Source: Purshia tridentata (lineage: Eukaryota > Streptophyta > Magnoliopsida > Rosales > Rosaceae). Taken from it: 64,000 nt of DNA. Numbering within the stretch: the first letter of the stretch is position 1; every line of letters starts with the position of its first letter. Below, in pieces: positions 35,201 through 47,318 of the stretch. A model generated the notes under the pieces. The model was not told the DNA's origin and searched no databases. It worked only from the letters and a program-made list of their open reading frames with translations. The stretch is from contig QANT01001133.1 of NCBI GenBank assembly GCA_003254885.1, positions 62,001 through 126,000 of the forward strand, given 5' to 3'. A program made the position numbers and the translations under genes.

Positions 35201-38200
35201 ATTTTATAGGAATAATTACCATCTTATTGCTGCATTAAAAAACAGTTGTAGTGATACTAGCATTTGTTTGATATAGAGACTTGTCTGTAACCATTGTGAA
35301 TTGTCACACATTGAGAAATAGAAACTGAGATATCAAGAAAGCAAAGTGGTTTCAGTGGATGACAGCATTCAAAGTAATGACATCTTCGAACGTGTTGAAG
35401 CTTGGCCTTCTGGGATTTGGTATAAGCAAAATTTTTCTATTATTGGGGGATAAAGTGACCTATGGAAGTGTGGATATTTATTAGGCAATGTAGGTACCTA
35501 GAGGAAACCAAGTTCGGATATTTATCAGTTTGCCCATTCAGGGGTTGGCTTGTATATACTTTGATATTGACACATAAATCTTTGCTGCATTTGTTTTCTT
35601 TAATGATTTTTCAAAATATACACATGCCTAAGCCATGTAATCAATGCATTGATTTGTGGTGACTGTTTACTCCGCTGTCAGCCCAACAGGAAGTTCAAGT
35701 AGTCAAAAGCCATCTGGTAGACAGAATTCATCACAAGCATTGAATGGGCAAACTAATTCTCAGATTAGAACCAGCGATGGTAATCTAACTGGTACTGTTA
35801 GAAAAGAGGCATTGGTGGAGAAGCGAGGTACTCTTCCAAATGCAGCTTCACGGGTGCAAGCAGGAAAACCAAACAATTGCCAACCACATTCTGCAGTGGT
35901 GGTATCGAGTAATTCTGTTGTTGGGGTGTATTCCTCTTCCACTGATCCTGTTCATGTGCCATCTCCTGATTCCAGACCATCTGCTTCTGTTGGTGCTATT
36001 AAGCGTGAAGTTGGGGTGGTGGGTGTTCGGAAACAATCTTCTGACAACTCCAAGTCATCACCAAGTAGTTCTATCTCAAATTCAATTTTGGGAAGAGAGG
36101 GTTCTGCAGAATCATTTCGCCCTTTCACTGGCATCTCTAAAACTGATCAACCCAGCCAAACTTCTGGATCTGTTATGCCTAGCATATCCGTAAGCAGATC
36201 GTTTTTAAGTAATCAGCACAATGTCAGGCCGCATCAACAACCTGTGGGTCATCAGAAAGGTATGCTTACTTTAAGAATGAAATACAAAATTAATGAAGTT
36301 TCTCTTAAAAATGAATTTTCTGCACAAACTTTAATAATGCAAATTTGTTCAAAACAAAACATAACCGTCATAAAAAAGCTCACAAGTAGCCTATAGGTGG
36401 TTTAAATTGTTTTGGAGATGTGAAAATTAACTTTGGGCTTTGGAGAATCTGAAAAGTCTGGAAGGTATTAACAGCTAGTGCATATGTGACTGCTCAATCA
36501 ACAGTAGATAAGCGGGAATTTCATATACTGTTGTCTTGGGATGAGACTGCTACACACACTCACACACTTGCTGTGTTCCATGATATCTTTATGTGCCATT
36601 TGATACCAATGATTGACAGTTGAAGAAATGTTCTATTGTTTACCAAAAAAGATCTGTTCTATTATGTTGGTCATTGTTTGCTTTTGTTTGAAAAGATTGT
36701 CTTCTGAAGCCTTTTAGTATGCCTTTTTACCAAATTATGCGAGAGTATTAATCATGTCTTCAGATGCAGCTTCCCAGCCTAATAAGGAGTGGAAACCTAA
36801 ATCAAGCCAAAAGCCAAGCTCTAATAGCCCTGGAGTAATTGGAACACCAAGAAAATCTGTTTCGCCTCCTGCTGTTGATTCTAAGGTCTCAGAGTCAGAA
36901 GCGACTAAGTTGCAAGATAAGCTTTCACGAGTAAATATATATGAGAATCGCAATGTTGTCATAGCACAGAATATTAGAGTTCCTGAGAGTGATCGTATCC
37001 GGCTAACCTTTGGAAGCTTGGAGCCAGAGTTTGATTCAACAAGGAACATAGTTAATGGTTTCCAAGCAGGAGGTACAGAGGAGTCAAACAGGGAACCTGC
37101 AGCAAGGTGGGTTTATTTTTAATTATAGTAAAAGCAATTGTTCAAATTTTGGGGTAACATGAATTTGGTAATATTCATTTTCTGAAATATATTCAACTCT
37201 TTTGACGTGCACGGTTTTAAATGGGTGCAAATGTAGTTTTAAGAAGTTCGTTATATAGCTGTATTTTCCTATATGTCTAGCTATTTATAAATATCACTTC
37301 CTCTTATATATGATTATCTTATGCAGTTTGTCAGTATCAGCTCCAGAGTCATGCAGTGATGAGGCTTCTGGCACCAAGCTAGTAGATTTATTGGATGACC
37401 AAGTTAGAAATTCTGGATCTCAATCTCCGGCATCAGGTGCACTTCCCGAGCACCAATTGCCTGAGAAAACAGAGACCTCAAGTCCTCAGAATTTGGACAA
37501 TTATGCAGATATTGGTTTGGTTCAAGATAACAGTCCATCCTATGCACCTTCAGATTCACAGCAACAAGATCCACCAGAGTTACAAGGTTTCTCGGTGAGT
37601 TCACTTTTCAAATTAGTGTCATCTTTACTGTATGTATATATAAGATTAGTGTCACTTCTGCATTTTCACTTGCCCACCATTATTTCTTGATAAGTGATCG
37701 TCTCTTCTGACGCTTTTCTATTTGCAAGCAGGCATTTGATCCTCAGACTGGTTATGATATACCTTATTTCAGACCATCTATGGATGAAAGTGTTCGGGGA
37801 CAGGGTCTACCATCTCCCCAGGAGGTAGGTTTGGGTGCTTACATTATTGTGATATGTGCTACAATTACTGCCTACGTATTTGGACATGCCTTTGAACACA
37901 TTAGTACTGCTTCTTGATACCCCTTTTTGATATGGGTGAAAGTGCTCATTAGCTCAGGGACAAGGTCTACCAATTTCTTTGTACCTTCGTGGGCATTTGT
38001 GTGTACAATTTTTTAATGTCTTGTAGCACACCTGTAATGAAAAACTTGTCTTCCTAGTCCATTGTTTCAAAACAATACCTGTAGCTTTTGGGATGCAAAC
38101 ATCTTTAGTTTATTAATTTTTATTCATCATTCAGGTCAACAGTTTTGCCTTTGATACTCTTACTGCATTAAATAATATTTAGTTATGACAGTATGCATCT

Positions 38201-39323
38201 TTTGAACATTTGACAAAGATGTCTAGACACCATCTCCTCTCAGTAATTTTTTTTATTCACATATTCTACCTCTAAAAAACCTCATTTTTTTTGTGAATTG
38301 AAGTTTTCTGATGTATCGTCTCTGATTACAGGCCTTGAGTTCACATACTGCCAACAGCATCCCTGCATCAACAATTGCCATGTTACAACAGCAACCACCC
38401 CATGTGGCGCAGATGTACCCACAAGTTCATGTTTCACATTTTGCTAATCTTATGCCATATCGTCAGTTTCTCTCACCAGTTTATGTTCCACCAATGCCCA
38501 TGCCTGGATATTCCAGTAATCCTGCCTATCCTCACCTGTCTAATGGCAACAGCTATGTGTTGATGCCTGGAGGCGGTTCCCACATAAATGCGAACAGCCT
38601 CAAGTATGGGGTTCAGCAGTTTAAGCCCGTCCCTGCTGGAAGTCCGACAGGGTTTGGAAATTTTGCTAATCCTACTGGGTATGCAATCAATGCCCCTGGT
38701 GTAGTTGGAGGTGCCTCTGGGCTTGAAGATTCATCTAGAATCAAGTACAAAGATGGCAATCTTTATGTTCCAAATCCACAGGTAAAGTTTACCAATTGTT
38801 GTAGGGAGCCATTCCAAGTCAAAATACTGTCCAGAATGCTACTGGGGTAAAATTAATTTAATTATTGAAAATATGAGAGTAAATTAGCATGGTTGTTGGT
38901 AATGGTGGTGCATAAGGGCTGTATAGGAGAGGCTTGAAAATGTCCCATTTGTACTGATTATGTCTTTTACATTTGACTGGACAGGCTGAGACATCAGAGA
39001 TTTGGATTCAGAACCCAAGGGAACACCCAGGGTTGCAATCCAATCCATACTACAACATGCCAGGGCAATCACCTCATGCTGCTTATATGCCATCCCATAC
39101 TGGTCATGCTTCCTTTAATGCTGCTGCAGCACAATCTTCTCACATGCAGTTCCCAGGTTTGTACCATCCTTCTCAGCCTGCTGCAATCCCCAGTCCACAC
39201 CATTTGGGCCCTGCAATGGGTGGTAATGTTGGAGTCGGGGTGGCCGCAGCTGCTCCGGGGGCACAGGTCGGTGCATATCAGCAGCCCCAATTGAACCATC
39301 TGAATTGGACAACAAACTTCTGA
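32243..39323 (+). CDS. GIP1: GBF-interacting protein 1-like (DUF1296) protein
   Basis: Relative of GIP1, which in Arabidopsis binds G-box-binding bZIP factors and stimulates their DNA binding. Ten exons in phase: 32243-32417, 33172-33215, 33595-33721, 34969-35107, 35682-36259, 36764-37106, 37327-37594, 37732-37824, 38332-38781, 38985-39323 (851 residues). This length fits the long GIP1-like form better than the shorter founding GIP1. The N-terminal DUF1296 domain is at about 17-73 (VRKTIQSIKEIVGNH, DIYWALKETDMDPNETAQKL, HEVKRKRDKRKE), a UBA-like helical fold by family knowledge. The rest is low complexity, rich in Ser, Gln, Pro and Asn, with a conserved block near VVIAQNIRVPESDRIRLTFG and a Pro/Met/Tyr-rich C-terminus ending NWTTNF. 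It is predicted nuclear and largely disordered. Start chosen as the ATG after the GAGAGAGAG leader, directly preceding the conserved domain. Confidence 0.93.
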
Positions 39324-40180
39324 ACAAAAAAAAAACCTGTGAAAATCGAACTCCTTGGATGTAAGGGCTGAAATAGAGCTATAGAAGGGTTTTCTCTGTC
39401 AAATGAATAACTACCCATAACATTTTCTTATTTAATGAATCAAAGCTTCATCTGGTGTTCCATTTTTCAATTCTCTTCATGTGTCATACCGATAGTCTTT
39501 CAATTAATTAGCACTCCTTTTTATGCCTGTGAGAGATTGCTATCAATTTTTCTTATCTTCCTTAAAGGAGAAACATAAACAATTTGGGTGGTTGGTCTGT
39601 AAAAGAAGTCTACCTGGATATTACTACTGATATAGGAGTTAAAGTGGTTCTGCTGTTTGCATGCTCTCCAAGCTTCCCTATTAGAAACAATTTTGTATTT
39701 AACAATTTTATACCATTTATGTGAGAGGAAAGTTTGTATTCTACGGTCTAAGGAATACGAACATAGTTTCTTGAAATATAAAAATATAAAACAGGATATA
39801 AAGAAGATTTTTTAAAAGTTATTTTTCTCCAAGAGGGACAGAGAGTTCATTGTCATGGTCTTGGCTTTTGTCAGAAGAAAGAATGGGAATAGTGGGCTTT
39901 ATGTGCTTTATTCTCTCATTATTCTACTACTACTAGATAGTAGGGAGGCCTATGCTTTGTGTCATTGTTGTCTTTGAAAGATGTAAATAAATATTGTCAT
40001 ATTACCTCGGGATTGCCAAAACATTTCTTCCTTTTCTGTTGTTTCCTCCATGATTCAATTTTCTGCGCGCATAAGACACAACCACAAACCCCCACAAAAG
40101 GTTGAAGGTTGAAGAGTGAAGCCCCACCTTGGTCAAGCAAAACATACCAGAGGATTTAGCTTTCAGTTTCCCATGTTGTT

Positions 40181-40344
40181 GTTTGCATTCATTGGCTATA
40201 TGGTCTATGGTTTCACTTGTCTATAACTACAAACTTTCTGTCTATAGTTGTTTGCATTCATTGGCTATATGGTCTATGGTTGTTTATCCAATCCCACCTT
40301 TTGCAATTTCACTTGTCTATAACTACAAACTTTCTGTCTATAAT
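40181..40344. repeat. Local tandem duplication with 30-bp insertion in second copy
   Basis: TTGTTTGCATTCATTGGC and the following TATATGGTCTATGGTT occur twice, as does TTCACTTGTCTATAACTACA with AACTTTCTGTCTATA. Copy 1 is about 40181-40247 and copy 2 about 40248-40344. In copy 2 a block TGTTTATCCAATCCCACC with TTTTGCAA separates the two halves. The identical halves indicate a recent event. Confidence 0.88.
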
Positions 40345-40779
40345 CTTGATTTAATCTTATGCACAAATCATGTATTCCCCAGTATATGTGGTTCTGGTTT
40401 TTTCCCATTAAATTCAAATCCATAATATATATGATGTAAATATTGAGACTCATTATCTGAAATTCTACATATGATTAAATTGTGATTGAACTTAGGCTCT
40501 TAGATTTGATTATATGATTAGAATTTGAAGAATATATATTATATATATTTTCCAGGTCAGGTTCTTCTCTTTTATATAAATCCTAAATGAGTTGTAGCCT
40601 TTTAGGTAGTTGCATTCGATCTAATTCGCAATTATAAAATTCACTGTGGTTTTATATTTCTCTCACCTTCAATAATGAAGCAAAGCTGCACGTGTAGGCC
40701 CCTGACAGATTGTCAGCCGTTGCTGGTGTTGTGGTCCTCTCCTCTCTTGTGCCTTCTCACGCATGCTCTATTCAACTGT

Positions 40780-40905
40780 TTTTTTTTTTTTTAAAAACTT
40801 AGAATAACTGTGGTTTATGATATTTGAATTCAGAACATCCTCTTATAAAAAGGAGTTGATGTGTTATCTATTAGACTAAATAGTCATTGGCATATTACTA
40901 CTAGA
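40780..40905 (-). mobile_element. Possible SINE fragment
   Basis: On the minus strand: TAGTCTAATAGATAACACATC (A-box-like region), CTTTTTATAAGAGG, then TCTGAATTCAAATATC (B-box-like), ending in a run of about 12 A before GTTG. This order and spacing resemble tRNA-derived plant SINEs. No target duplication was resolved, so confidence is low. Confidence 0.35.
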
Positions 40906-43900
40906 GTTAGATTTTAAATTTACATTATAAAGATAGTAAATTAGATGTCTGAAACAACATAATTTTAATCATCTTCAATGATAGATCCTATATAGGTATT
41001 TGAGACATTACTTCAATGATATTAGAGACAAACAATGCATGTGTTAGGCCCAATTGATGTGCATTTTTGCCTTAGTCATTCCATGTGTGAGGCATGAGGG
41101 AATTCATAAGATTATGGGCTTTTTCACCTATTTCCAGTTGATTTGGAGTTGAGTACTCTAGCTCACATTAATATCAATGAAATGAATAATAAATAGAGGG
41201 TCCATTTATTTAAGAAAGATCAAAGCATTGGCATATATAAGGATTCTTTTCTTCTTATTATGAGTTATGATATACAAGGGTTGAATGATGATCAATAGTG
41301 CAGGCGAGGAATTTTTAATTTTATATATATAGTATTTTTCTTTTTGGTGTTGTGTGATGTGTGTATAGTTTATGCAGTTATGAGTTGTATATGGTGGGAA
41401 CCATATATGCACAGCTCTTTGGTAGTTCTTGGGTTTGCAATAGCATGATTAAGAAATGGAGGCAAAGCAATCTATGGTTTCAACTTTCAACAGGAGCTAA
41501 TTAATAAAGCTTGAGTGACCCATGCATGCACTGCTCAAGCCTCAAAAGAAAGATTGATCCACAAGATTAATGATGGAACCGTATACATATTGGTGGCGTG
41601 TAATATTGAGGTGTTATCATCGTTTAGATATTTATTTATTATTAATGAAAAATATGAAAATTATTAAAAGTTAAAAACAACAAGAGGAGACTGATTGATA
41701 TCATCGAGATTTTTTTACATCCATCGTGCCATGCATTAATTAATGTTGAGGAGGCCACTAATTAAAACACCAACTGGAGTAGAGCAGTAGACCATTTGGT
41801 GTTGCATGTAATGCACAACATCAAACGATCAAATCAAGAAATATGCTGATCTGATCTTATACATACATGCATGCTGAGTGCGCGATATAATGATTATATG
41901 TCAAATATGGGTTTTATCCTTATGCCTGTATATGTGTAGGACATATTAACTTATGTGCTAGCATACAAAAAATGAAAGCCTTTGTGCATATGTTGCTTAA
42001 TCTTTGATGAACATGTACTTTAATTATGCTTATTATTGTTAGTAATTTCTCATAATTATGTGCTAGCAAACAAATTGAGTCTTTTGCTTCCCAAATTCAA
42101 GAATTAGGTTATAATTATCAATTTATCATGTACTGGTAATATGCTGATATATATTTAGGAATCAATTATGCTATACTAGTTGGTAAACTTTTATGATAAC
42201 CACAAATCTTTTCATTCAGAAACGGTAAGAATCGAACTCTTATTGTGAGTATAAAGAAGAAGTAATATAATTAAAAATATAGCCGTATCGATGGTTAATC
42301 AGTCGTAATTTAGTCAAAATGGGATTAGGTATGATGGCATGGTGGTGGAATTGGAGTCTACATCCACCAAGAAAATAGTTTTGATACGTAGGTTTTTCTT
42401 AGGTGGGATGATGGTATGGTAGTGGGAATATGTTGTACAGAAGTATAGCTTTTTGCTGGTTAGGGTATGTCAATGCTGCACTGAGTTGATGATCAGTTGG
42501 TTATTGGGTCCCCAAATTGGTCATTCCATGACCAGAATGGAATCTTCATGAATTCTTTGATATTTCTCACATCAACCCCCCATATATGCCGGTGATGATC
42601 TGAAAGGAATCTCAAGCCTTTTCATAATAAGCCTATTCTCTATATTATACCTCATAGAGTAATAGAGATCGATAGATAGATAGGCATATTCCACCAAAGC
42701 ATGCACCAACCACCAATATTTGGTGCAATTTCTTTGGACATATAAAAAGTATAGGAAGCTCAAAGTTTCTATATATGAGCATTAATTGGACACGCTTACT
42801 AGCCAGTATACCTTTAGACAAAAAAAAAAGAAAAGAGACAAAAAAAGAAGGTATACTTACAACTAGTTGATTTGTGAATTAAGTAGTTTTTCTATTATTC
42901 GACAAACATATGTTCCAACTTTGGTGGAGCATATAGCTAATTAAGTGTGATTTGTGATTTTTAACTTATATTTTTAATAATCAATGTAAACGTTGATTGA
43001 ATCAAAAGAAGTACCGTTTTTCATTTTATAAAGTACCAAGCCAAATAGCTAATTAAGATCCTATAGAATATAGATACACATCAATTAATGTAATTAACTA
43101 TAGAATAAGTAACATGAATATATAAGTTGATAGTCACATTTCTATATATTAATTTGGGGTGTGAATCCTTGTATACCCACTACTACTTTAATTCTTTTTG
43201 TTCATGTGTACGTTCAAACTGAATAACTAGCAAAGTAGTTGATTAAATTATGTTAACTTTTGGCATGGAACTTGAAAAGAAATCGATTTGATGGGCAAAG
43301 CATGATGAATCTGAAGTAGTAGGGCTATTATGGATAATAAATATACATGATGTAGAGAATATATACAATAATGAGGAATTTTCTTGAGCTTCAAGACTTG
43401 ATCGAAGGGAATACGTACATGTGAGCAAAAGGAAGGGAAGAAGAGCAACGACACACGCACGTTGCTTTTAGGAGGCCTTTAGTTTAGTCTATTAGCTTAA
43501 TCTTGCCTTTTTATTTTTATAATCACACATTCTCTCTTGTCCTAATCCTTTGATGGATTAATCAAATCACATCTTCCTAGCTTAGCTAGCTTTGTTATTC
43601 CTTTTAATTAGTCTCTAGATCGATCTCTATTTCTAGTTCACCACTCTCCCCAAAAAGTTTAGGAGCCACGAGTGCAATCATTGTGGAAATAAGAACCCCC
43701 CACTAAGAACATGCTCTCTCTCAAAAGCATATATATTGAGACTATAAAAATCTCAAAGTCGGTTATTTCAAATTTTGGATTGCAAATTTGCAATATATGA
43801 AATTTTATGTCGACCTCTATTATTTTGATATACATTATTCAACTAAGTTTTGACAATTTAATCATTTAAAGTTCAATACTGGTTCTTTATACTATCACTT

Positions 43901-45905
43901 ATCATTTATCATGTTAACTTACTATCTTCACTTATTCGACTCTTATGGTGTATGATGAAGTTTTACATGAGAAGGAAGTGAAAAGGATTAAAGGAATCCT
44001 TAAACTTTAATTAGTAATCTCTAACCCTCTTCATGAATGTCGTTAAGTTAGATATTCTAACTTGAACATTCATACAAAAGATTTGGTGATTGAATTGCTT
44101 AAAATTCAATAATTCTTTGCCATGCTAGTAAAAAAAAGCATTATAAATTTCTAATATCAACTTGGGTGCGTTTTTTTTCAATATCATTAACTTCAAGTTA
44201 GATGAACAAAGTAACATACATGAAGGCACGAATACATATTATACATTGCACATGTATATGAATGAGATGATGCATATATATATACACACATGCATACGTA
44301 TCCAAGAGAATTGCGAGAACATGCAATGCAGCTTTAGTAATGATTTATTTGTTTGTTTACCAAAAAGTAAAGAAATTTGTCAACGCGGTGTCGATTATTA
44401 ATTTTAACAACTTGGTCCTTTTATGTGTCTCGAGGTGTCAGAGCCTAAGTAGACAGAAGGACTCATTCCCAAAAAAAAAAAAAAAGAAAGACAGAAGGAA
44501 GGTAGGTTAATTATAGTGAGTAGTGTGAGTGAGCCGCATTAGTTGAATATTGTGGCAATTGGAGGACCAATTAAGCACCCAAAACAGCAGCACTTGGGGT
44601 TTCCCAATAATACTGTTTAATCATGCACTCCTATTCACGCCGGATTCCACCTTCTAAATCCTCATGCCTTCACCTCCATCTCTTCCTCCTAACTAATTAC
44701 AACCCATCATCATCTTTACAAATCTCATCATATTTTGACCTCTTTATGCCAAATTTCAAAATATTTTGACCTACAATGCATGCATATTGAGATATAGACA
44801 CATAAATATATAATAACTATAAGTTTGAAGGGTCTTTCAAATTAATTAGCTAGCTAAAAAAAACAAGAAGCATTTTCTTATGCCTTAATTGGTATTCAAT
44901 TAAGGAGGAGTTGCTTGAAATTGGGTTGTCTTGAATAAATCTTTGCCTACATACCTCGAAAATAAAAGCTAACTATCTTCTTAATTTCCTTATGAGATCA
45001 TATACAAAAATCATTCAGTGTTATGAATGAGATCTAGCTTGGAAAAGTTAGATCCTTTACTGTTATATAAAAAATTGGTAAATTAGGAAGTAATAATAAT
45101 AAAGAGCAATGAATTAATCAAGAAAGGTTGTATTATTGTTGGGACTTAGGAATTAGGATCGACATGAAGACATTAATTAATAACTAATATCCTTTTGTTA
45201 TCTTTATGGCTTAAAAGCAAAGATCTTAGGTCACCTCAAGTCAAGTGAGCAACGAGGCAGAGTGTGCAGTGTGTTTATCATGTACAAAAAAGAAGAAAGA
45301 AGAAGCCAATTCAATTATGACAAAAATTATGGGAATCATTTTAAATATAATACCACGTCATAACTGCTTAGCTGGGCCCTCATTCCAGCTTGGCATTTGC
45401 ATGCACGCGCTCCCACCCACCCCTTATAAGAGCGTGTGAAAAAAAGAAAAGAGAGACTCACACTTGGTAGTCACAGTCTCTCTGTGTGTCACTCTTTCAA
45501 GTTTTAATTATCATCCTGCTTTCTTCTCTCTCTATAATTCTCTCTGCTCAAACAGGCGTGGCCTCTGGTTTTCATTACTCTCTCTCTCTCTCCCTCTCCT
45601 TCTAAAAGCAGCTATCAAGAACCCATCAAAGCCCATGCGCGCTTTGTTTCTTTCTTCTTCTTCTTTGCCCTCACACAGCAGACACAGTGATGAGAGCAAA
45701 AAAACAGAGCAGTGTTAGACTCTCTGTCTGCAAAATCATGTCTTTCTCATAATTATCTCTCTCTTTCTCTCTCTCCCTCTCAGCTTTTGCTTCTACCAGA
45801 CAAAACAGGAAGAGCTTCATAATTGAAAATCATCGAAAACCCAGTACTTACTGTTTCCCATTAACCCTGTACGTACTCTCTTCTGTAGCACTATAAAAGC
45901 CATTA

Positions 45906-47318
45906 ATGGAGAGGTGGGATATTAAATCAGAAAGATCAGCATCTCGTCACAGCCGACACCGCAGAGAAAACCCATCTTTCTCTTCCACTCTCCTCGACGC
46001 TATTTACCGCTCCATTGACGAAGGAGGCAGCAACGGCGGTGACCAAAGAGAAAGATCAGACCTTGTATTATACAAAGAAACCATGAGAAAGAAACAGAGC
46101 ACCACGAAACAGAGCACTACTACTGCAACTGCCACTGGGTTCAAAGCAGAGGAGGATGAAACGATGACGTTTCGACGAGCCTGTTTGATCGAGAAGTGGA
46201 TGGAGAAGAAAGCAGCAGCTGTGAGCAGCGAAAAGACCAACACCGTCGTAAGTGTTAGACGAAATTCCATGGCGGATCTCGACAGAAAGAAGTTGCAGTC
46301 TCAGCACGACATTCATCAAAATCACGAGAATTACGCATATGGGTTGTTGAATTCGAGCTCGAGCTCGTCGGAATCGAGCTGTGGAGGCGGGTTCTCTTCG
46401 TCGGAGTCAGAATATTCCGCGTACGCCTCAAGATCGAGGTCAACCTCATCGTCGTGCTACAGCATGCACAGGCCCAAGCCCATTCGGACAAGCAGCGTTC
46501 CAGCGGCCCGACCCGAGAAGCCCAAACCGGAAAACGGGTTCGGGAAGACGAAATCAAAGGCTCTGAAGATCTACGGCGACTTGAAGAAGGTGAAGCAGCC
46601 GATCTCCCCGGGCGGCAAGCTGGCGAGCTTTCTGAACTCTCTGTTCAATGCAGGGCACGCGAAGAAGGCGAAGATTCACGAGAATTTGGGTTCGGAGAGA
46701 AAATCAATGTCGTCATCGAAGTTGTCGTCGTCATCATCGTCTACACAGATGGGTTACTCGAGTACCACCACCAGTGCTTGTTCCTCTGCTTCTTCGTTTT
46801 CGAGGTCCTGTTTGCGGAAAACGCCTCTTTCCAGAGGCCAAGTGCTGAGCAACAGCAGCAGCAGAGGTGGGGGTGCTGACGTGGCGAAGAGGTCGGTGAG
46901 GTTTTATCCGGTGAGCGTGATCGTCGGTGAGGACTGCCGGCCGTGCGGGGAAAAGACCCTTGAACCGGGTTTAATGGCTGTGGCTGCTGCCATAAAAAAT
47001 CCGACACATGAGGACGAGCTTGGAGGCTGTTGTGTAATGGACGACGAGGATGAGGATGAGAACGATCACCGCCGTCGAGTTGAACAAGTGGCTAGAGATT
47101 ACTTGCTCAAGAATTATCGAAAGACGAATGTGAAGAACAACAATAGTGATCACGACGAGGATGAAGATGATGATGATGATGCGGCGAGTTATGCGAGCTC
47201 TGATCTCTTTGAGTTGGATACGGTTGGGGTTGAAGAAAGGTACCGTCAAGAGTTGCCTGTGTATGAAACTACGTATTTCGATCGAAATCGAGCCATTGCT
47301 AATGGTCTGATCTTGTAA
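45906..47318 (+). CDS. BG1: BIG GRAIN 1-like protein
   Basis: Member of the plant BIG GRAIN 1-like family. In rice, BG1 is a plasma-membrane-associated positive regulator of auxin response and transport that affects grain size. This is a single uninterrupted exon of 470 residues. The conserved N-terminal block is at 22-39 (NPSFSSTLLDAIYRSIDE) and the conserved C-terminus RYRQELPVYETTYF...NRAIANGLI closes the protein. The mid part has ETMRKKQ and a GGKLASFLNSLFNAG block typical of the family, plus long Ser runs and two acidic stretches (near residues 378-386 and 416-425) that are low complexity. No signal peptide or transmembrane helix is visible. The ATG is preceded by a CT-rich leader; no in-frame upstream ATG competes. 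Confidence 0.92.
   Translation: MERWDIKSERSASRHSRHRRENPSFSSTLLDAIYRSIDEGGSNGGDQRERSDLVLYKETMRKKQSTTKQSTTTATATGFKAEEDETMTFRRACLIEKWMEKKAAAVSSEKTNTVVSVRRNSMADLDRKKLQSQHDIHQNHENYAYGLLNSSSSSSESSCGGGFSSSESEYSAYASRSRSTSSSCYSMHRPKPIRTSSVPAARPEKPKPENGFGKTKSKALKIYGDLKKVKQPISPGGKLASFLNSLFNAGHAKKAKIHENLGSERKSMSSSKLSSSSSSTQMGYSSTTTSACSSASSFSRSCLRKTPLSRGQVLSNSSSRGGGADVAKRSVRFYPVSVIVGEDCRPCGEKTLEPGLMAVAAAIKNPTHEDELGGCCVMDDEDEDENDHRRRVEQVARDYLLKNYRKTNVKNNNSDHDEDEDDDDDAASYASSDLFELDTVGVEERYRQELPVYETTYFDRNRAIANGLIL

Larger units (their letters stand above)
39324..45905. other. Long spacer between GIP1-like and BG1-like genes
   Basis: About 6.6 kb with no recognised exon, tRNA or hairpin matching a well-known plant miRNA. 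Contains the GIP1-like 3'UTR, a local duplication (40181-40344), a possible SINE fragment (40780-40905) and the BG1-like promoter. Before the BG1-like start the last ~450 bases are CT-rich with a TATA-like TTATAAGAG at 45424, which would give a long CT-rich leader. Confidence 0.55.

Noticed and set aside
42200-42250. GAATCGAACTCTTATTG as the B box of a tRNA or SINE on the minus strand
   Set aside because: No A box or cloverleaf could be found at the right distance.
39324-45905. Search for conserved plant miRNA hairpins in the long spacers
   Set aside because: No mature sequence of well-known families (156, 159, 160, 164-167, 169, 171, 172, 319, 390, 393-399) was recognised on either strand by eye; a fold-based scan was not possible.
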